Source of the DNA: Cristatella mucedo
Lineage: Eukaryota > Bryozoa > Phylactolaemata > Cristatellidae
Reading direction: 5' to 3'
Length of the DNA stretch: 64,000 bases
NCBI GenBank assembly: GCA_009760855.2
Contig: WPIO01000003.1
Location: 2,290,001 to 2,354,000, forward strand
Positions within the stretch are counted from its first letter, which is position 1. Every line of letters begins with the position of its first letter. The translations under genes and the position numbers were made by a program. Positions 57,963 through 64,000 of the stretch are shown here, one piece after another. The notes beneath the pieces are model-generated. The model was not told where the DNA came from. It saw nothing but the letters and a program-made list of their open reading frames with translations, and did no database searches.

Positions 57963-58115
57963 GAGCGAATGAGAGAAAATAAGAGCGAATCGGAGCGAAT
58001 CGGAGCGAATCGAAACGAATCAGAGCGAATTGAAATGAATGAGAGAAAATAAGAGCGGATCGGAGCGAATCGGAGCGAATCGAAGCGAATCATAGCGAAT
58101 TGAAGCGAATGGGAT
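57963..58115. repeat. 10-bp tandem repeat (AATCGGAGCG), two blocks
   Basis: About eleven copies of 'aatcggagcg' and near variants (aatcgaaacg, aatcagagcg, aattgaaatg). The copies form two blocks separated by 'aatgagagaaaataagagcg', which itself resembles the sequence before the first block. Confidence 0.92.
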
Positions 58116-59929
58116 GCGGCGACCGGGAGCGATCGTTCGGATAGTGTCGTTAGCTAAGCAGACGCGACCGGCTTTCCGCTGACGACTGATTTAAATTAGA
58201 TAAGTTTGTGCGCTGCGTACCTGGAGTTAGATATAGATTCAGTCCTTTATAATACATTTAAAAGTACGCCGCGGACAAAGCAACCTAGCTACTATTAGCT
58301 GATGGTGCTTACAACTTTCTTAGTGAAAAATTTTAGCAGAAAATTGGCTATCAACCGGAAGCATTTGTCGTGAACATTCCACGAGAAGCTAGGTGTCATT
58401 GAAAAGACGCTGCCATTTAGTCGCCCGGCGGCGCCGGGCAGCGACCAGCTGAGAGCGACGCGGTTTAGCGTCACAATCTATCAGCGAGTGACTACAATAA
58501 TATCCCCACGCGGCGCGCGCTAGGCGGGATCCCGAAATACGATCGTCCGGCTTAAAAATCTACTCGATAATTCATCATTTGAAGAGCCCGAAGACGATCG
58601 CCATAGCTGAACTGCATTCGCCCGTTACATAAACATGGTAGCCTCTGTGACAAAGATGGATCGTCCTCCCCCCTTCCTCTTAAGTAGCCGAGCCACAAAC
58701 AGCGCCCTGCGGCGCTGCAGCGGATGTCGGGGCGCCACGGGGCTGAATAAACGGGCTCGCGGCGACGGACATCGAAAAGCCGGTCTCCGAAGGCGCTCTA
58801 CTCTCCGCACCGAATAGCACCGGAAGCAGCCAGCCAGCGAGGAGCGGGCAGGCTGGCGGCGCAGTAGGGGCAGGGCGGCCGATCGGTACGCCTGCGGCGG
58901 TAGCCCTGTCTACGTTTCACTCGAAGAATCTACGGCACAAGGCAGCGGCGCAGCAACGCAGCTTTTGAAAACTTTCTACGCAATGCGAAAACGGACGGAA
59001 TTTGACGTTGTCCCGTTAGGCGCGGTAGTCTGTATTTCTGTCGGCAGGAGGAACTGTCGCGCTGCGGCGCCTTCTCCTTTTGGGCGGGAGGAAAGAATGC
59101 ACGACTTGTTCGGGCGAAGCGCCCCTTAAACGAATACCCGGCGAGCCCGCCCGCCCGCCCGCCCGCCCCCTCGCAGACTGATATTTGCTGCCGATGCTTG
59201 CTCTTCCGGTGAAAACTGCGAGGAACTTCCGTTCGATCCGTTCGAGCTTGCCTCGACGCCGTCAGCTGGCATCAATCTCAGAGGACGATCATTCTTTGGG
59301 GCTTTCGTGAACAAGATTTATGGGGCAGAAAGTCCTTGACCTATTGACAGTCAGCGTCAACTGCGCACACTAATTGGATCTTGGCAGCACGGGTACGATG
59401 CTCGCACCAAGCGACTCGGGTTTCGAATTTGAGTTCTGCAGTAGGCAGTCCGGCATGGACCACAGGAAGCAGGCTCATAGCCGTTACGGCACTTCATGCT
59501 GCCTTTGTATAAATGTGGACCTCGCCAGCCGACTTTTGTTTTGCCCAAACTACGGAAATTGTAAATGATTCAGTATTTAAAGATTTTCGGTCATTGATGT
59601 TCTAGCTGTAAGCGTAAACACATTCGTACTTTCGCATGTACGTGTCGTTGATTTCTCATGGTGCGATGTTTGGACTTGGGAATTTGTAAGCTGAAACTTT
59701 CATTTTTCTTCAATGCATTTGGCCATACTGACCAACGGTTGTGCCGCAGTGCTAAGCGCAGCGACGACTGATGTCAACAAGACTTGAACAGCTTGGGAAG
59801 CGGCAACGATTTCTGAACCGGTTATCGGCTGCGGCCGAAACTAACTGCTAACTTTGATTGCATCAGAGTCGTTACCTGCTTCTGCAGTGCAAGCTCTCGC
59901 AACATATATAAATATATATATATAATTTA

Positions 59930-60055
59930 TTTTTATAACGCCCAAAGATAAATTAATCTCCATTCAAGTGCTTCGCGCCATGGGGCTCGAATGCACGACT
60001 TCAGCCAAACTTTGGTTGGGGCGAGCACCTTAAGCACTGGGCCAAACCTGCACGG
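59930..60055 (-). repeat. tRNA-derived SINE (family 1)
   Basis: The reverse complement has 'ccgtgcaggtttggcccagt', 'gaagtcgtgcattcgagccc', 'gcgaagcacttgaatggaga' and the tail 'ctttgggcgttataaaaata'. Confidence 0.75.
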
Positions 60056-60264
60056 CTGGTTAGTGACTTATGAAATGTTGAAGTTCTGTAGTCAGCGCGT
60101 GCGAGACAGATTCAAGGTTTTCGTTGCAATGGGTTGCCAGACAGCAGAGGAGGCGGCCGCATTAAAGAAAGTTCCTGCAGCTTGTCCCACGATAAAGAAG
60201 AAAACTTGAGCTAATGGTTCTGATACGAATCAACATTAACCTAAAAAAAATTGAAATCCTAGCA

Positions 60265-60425
60265 GATTAAACAGCCTCTTTTTGTACAGCGACAGGAGAG
60301 CCTTTACGGCTATCACCACCGCTTGCAGTGGCGATCAAGAATCGCCCACGGCAAGAATCGAACCCACGACCTCGGGACCGAGGTCGTGAAAGCAACCACC
60401 TTACCCCGTGTGCCATCACGGCTCA
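60265..60425 (-). repeat. tRNA-derived SINE (family 2)
   Basis: The reverse complement has 'gagccgtgatggcacacggg', the self-complementary 'cacgacctcggtcccgaggt', B box 'gtgggttcgattcttgccgt', 'actgcaagcggtggtgatag' and 'gctgtacaaaaagaggctgt', as in 31150-31316. Confidence 0.85.
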
Positions 60426-60429
60426 CCAA

Positions 60430-60600
60430 CCTCTGTGAGTGCCCATCCATAGACTTGGTTCAGGCACTGTATATTTTTGGTGTGCTTACTGAAAGCCTCT
60501 TAGGCATTCAGTAAGCTGCAGAAAACTTTCCTGCGTAATACCTACATACTTGCTGTAGTTTTGTGGAGTTACAGATAAACGTTACATTAAATTATAGGGA
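60430..60600 (+). repeat. Interspersed repeat 'X', copy 4 (3' part)
   Basis: 'ttactgaaagcctcttaggc', 'cctgcgtaatacctacatac' and 'ttttgtggagttacagataa' with 'acgttaca' match the last half of repeat X. Confidence 0.6.
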
Positions 60601-60936
60601 TTCGTGCCAGTGTACCTTTAACTTTTTACATTAAATAAATGATATACTAATACACAAAATAACAATAATAAAATAACGACACTAATTAATTAAAATATTA
60701 ATATACTAATTAATGTAAAGTGCGATACGGAAATTCTGAAAAAGTTATATAAACGCTGGGAGCTAGTTATATGGTTGTTGAGTTCCATGAAGAAAGTAAG
60801 ATTGTAGATAGTGAGAAAAGGCCGCTTTTATTTCCCGGTAGCCCGCTCGGAATTAGTATTTTAATCGCACTACACGCATTATCTTTGGCATGTTTTTTAA
60901 AATCGGTATATTATTTTAAAATCGGCTACATTGCAG

Positions 60937-61052
60937 GTGAGGATGGACGGCGACACACCAAAGGGCTTTGGATTCGCGCAGTTCTCAACTCCAGAAGAAG
61001 CTCAAGAGGCCATCAGACAGACCAATGGATTGCTGTACAAGGGAAAGCCGCT
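60937..61052 (+). CDS. pabpc: PABPC-like gene C, RRM2 second half
   Basis: A 116-bp exon with acceptor gctacattgcag and donor CCGCT|gtaagt, phase 2. It reads VRMDGDTPKGFGFAQFSTPE, with RNP1 KGFGFAQF, then EAQEAIRQTNGLLYKGKP and the split leucine codon. Same length and phases as gene B exon 3. Confidence 0.92.
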
Positions 61053-63036
<1,984 letters not shown>

Positions 63037-63301
63037 GTTCGTGGGCCCTTTCGTCCCAAAGACTCAGCGAGCTCAGCAGGAGTCCACGTTTCGAAACTTG
63101 TACGTGAAGCACCTGCCGGAAGACATGAAAGACGAGCACCTAGAGGTGCTCTTTGCTCAGTGCGGCCCTATCACCAGTGCCAAGGTCATGCGCGGCAGCG
63201 ACGGCCGGTCGCTCCGTCACGGCTTCGTCTGCTTTGCCGAGCACGAGGAGGCCGTGAAAGCGATTAGAGACATGTCCGGCCTCAAACTGGATGCTGCCGC
63301 G
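63037..63301 (+). CDS. pabpc: PABPC-like gene C, RRM2 end and RRM3
   Basis: The acceptor is gctaaaaatgcag. The first base completes the split leucine codon, then FVGPFVPKTQRAQQESTFRN gives the end of RRM2 (VFVG-x-F) and the linker. LYVKHLPEDMKDEHLEVLFA has RNP2 of RRM3, then QCGPITSAKVM and RNP1 in RSLRHGFVCFAEHEE. It ends IRDMSGLKLDAAA at GCG|gtacgc in phase 0. RRM3 keeps the loop that genes A and B have lost. Confidence 0.9.
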
Positions 63302-63341
63302 GTACGCTGGAGTTGGCTGGACTTCGCTGTTTCCGTTGCCT

Positions 63342-63881
63342 GTCGTTGCCTGTCGTTGCCTGCCGCTGCCTGCCGCTGCCTGCCGCTGCCTGCCGCTGCC
63401 TGCCGCTGCCTGCCGCTGCCTGCCGCTGCCTGCCGCTGCCTGCCGCTGCCTGCCGCTGCCTGCCGCTGCCTGCCGCTGCCTTCCTGTTGCCTGCAGCCAG
63501 CCGCCTGCCGCCTGCTGCCTGCTGCCTGCTGCCTGCTGCCTGCTGCCTGCTGCCTGCTGCCTGCTGCCTGCTGCCTGCTGCCTGCTGCCTGCTGCCTGCT
63601 GCCTGCTGCCTGCTGCCTGCTGCCTGCTGCCTGCTGCCTGCTGCCTGCTGCCTGCTGCCTGCTGCCTGCTGCCTGCTGCCTGCTGCCTGCTGCCTGCTGC
63701 CTGCTGCCTGCTGCCTGCTGCCTGCTGCCTGCTGCCTGCTGCCTGCTGCCTGCTGCCTGCTGCCTGCTGCCTGCTGCCTGCTGCCTGCTGCCTGCTGCCT
63801 GCTGCCTGCTGCCTGCTGCCTGCTGCCTGCTGCCTGCTGCCTGCTGCCTGCTGCCTGCTGCCTGCTGCCTGCTGCCTGTCT
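63342..63881. repeat. Compound satellite: 10-bp array then 7-bp array
   Basis: First two or three 'tgtcgttgcc', then twelve 'tgccgctgcc' units (63361-63480), a short junction, then about 50 copies of the 7-bp unit 'tgctgcc' to 63877. It fills most of gene C intron 4. All frames are open on both strands (Ala-Gly-Ser-Arg-Gln-Gln or Cys-Leu-Leu-Pro-Ala repeats), so the long frames here are artefacts. Confidence 0.97.
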
Positions 63882-63941
63882 TCGCGGCGCGCTTGGGTCG
63901 CAGATCCCGCCGCAGCCGCCGTAACCACTTTGCGATTGTAG

Positions 63942-64000
63942 GAGCCGCTGGTCGTGAATCGGGCGCAGCTGAAGAGCGAACGACAAGCAGAACTGAAAGC
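63942..64000 (+). CDS. pabpc: PABPC-like gene C, RRM3 end (exon runs off the window)
   Basis: After the acceptor tttgcgattgtag the frame reads EPLVVNRAQLKSERQAELK, matching the last RRM3 strand and basic tail of PABPC (IYVGRAQKKVERQTELK). It joins the preceding exon in phase 0. RRM4 and the MLLE domain would lie to the right of the window. Confidence 0.88.

Larger units (their letters stand above)
57828..60936. other. Gene C intron 2 (3.1 kb)
   Basis: It carries a 10-bp repeat, SINEs of both families and repeat X copy 4, listed separately. The remainder (58.1-59.9 kb), including a (CCCG)n run at 59147-59167, has no recognised gene. Confidence 0.65.

Noticed and set aside
63140-63986. Long frames with Ala-Gly-Ser-Arg-Gln-Gln or Cys-Leu-Leu-Pro-Ala repeats
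   Set aside because: A 7-bp satellite read in three frames in turn. It lies in an intron of gene C and is open on both strands.

Overview
This is animal (metazoan) nuclear DNA, most likely from a non-vertebrate, probably marine, species. The evidence is spliced genes with GT-AG introns, a collagen-triple-helix-repeat-containing (CTHRC1-type) C-terminal domain, cytoplasmic poly(A)-binding protein (PABPC) genes, L2/CR1-type non-LTR retrotransposons with (ATT)n tails, tRNA-derived SINEs and many microsatellites. There are no prokaryotic operons, phage genes or CRISPR arrays. I cannot name the species.

The window is dominated by a cluster of three PABPC-like genes. Gene A is on the minus strand, from the ATG at 19878 down to about 8.1 kb. 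Gene B is on the plus strand, from the ATG at 26971 to at least 46713. Gene C is on the plus strand, from the ATG at 57153, and runs off the right edge. A and B are divergent (head to head across 7.1 kb). B and C are in tandem. Exon by exon they encode RRM1, RRM2, RRM3 and RRM4, then (A and B) a proline-containing linker, then (A only, as far as I can see) the MLLE/PABC peptide-binding domain. Intron positions and phases agree between the genes (1, 0, 2, 0, 0, 0 in order), although the proteins are very diverged. Gene C is close to canonical PABPC. A and B have altered RNP motifs and share a shortened end of RRM3. This points to duplication of an intron-containing ancestor followed by rapid divergence. 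One RRM2 exon of A and the MLLE exon of B are not convincingly found.

Layout: 0-1.2 kb, last two exons of a CTHRC1-like gene (plus). 3.2-4.7 kb, 5'-truncated L2 (minus). 7.0-7.6 kb, degenerate tandem repeats. 8.1-19.9 kb, gene A, with an L2 copy, SINEs and a (CA)n tract in its introns. 19.9-27 kb, A/B intergenic region with a 94-bp satellite, an L2 copy, a 19-bp minisatellite and GA repeats just upstream of both start codons. 27-46.7 kb, gene B, with long introns full of SINEs, minisatellites, a 40-bp perfect palindrome and a 0.95-kb pyrimidine array. 46.7-57.1 kb, no recognised gene; L2 remnants and SINEs. 57.15-64 kb, first five exons of gene C, whose introns carry 10-bp and 7-bp satellite arrays.

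If expressed, the three proteins would bind poly(A) or A-rich RNA through four RRMs. Gene A's MLLE would recruit PAM2-motif partners of translation and deadenylation. The sequence alone does not show where or when each paralog acts. All exon ends below were read by eye from splice consensus, reading frame and similarity to the PABPC family, without transcript data.
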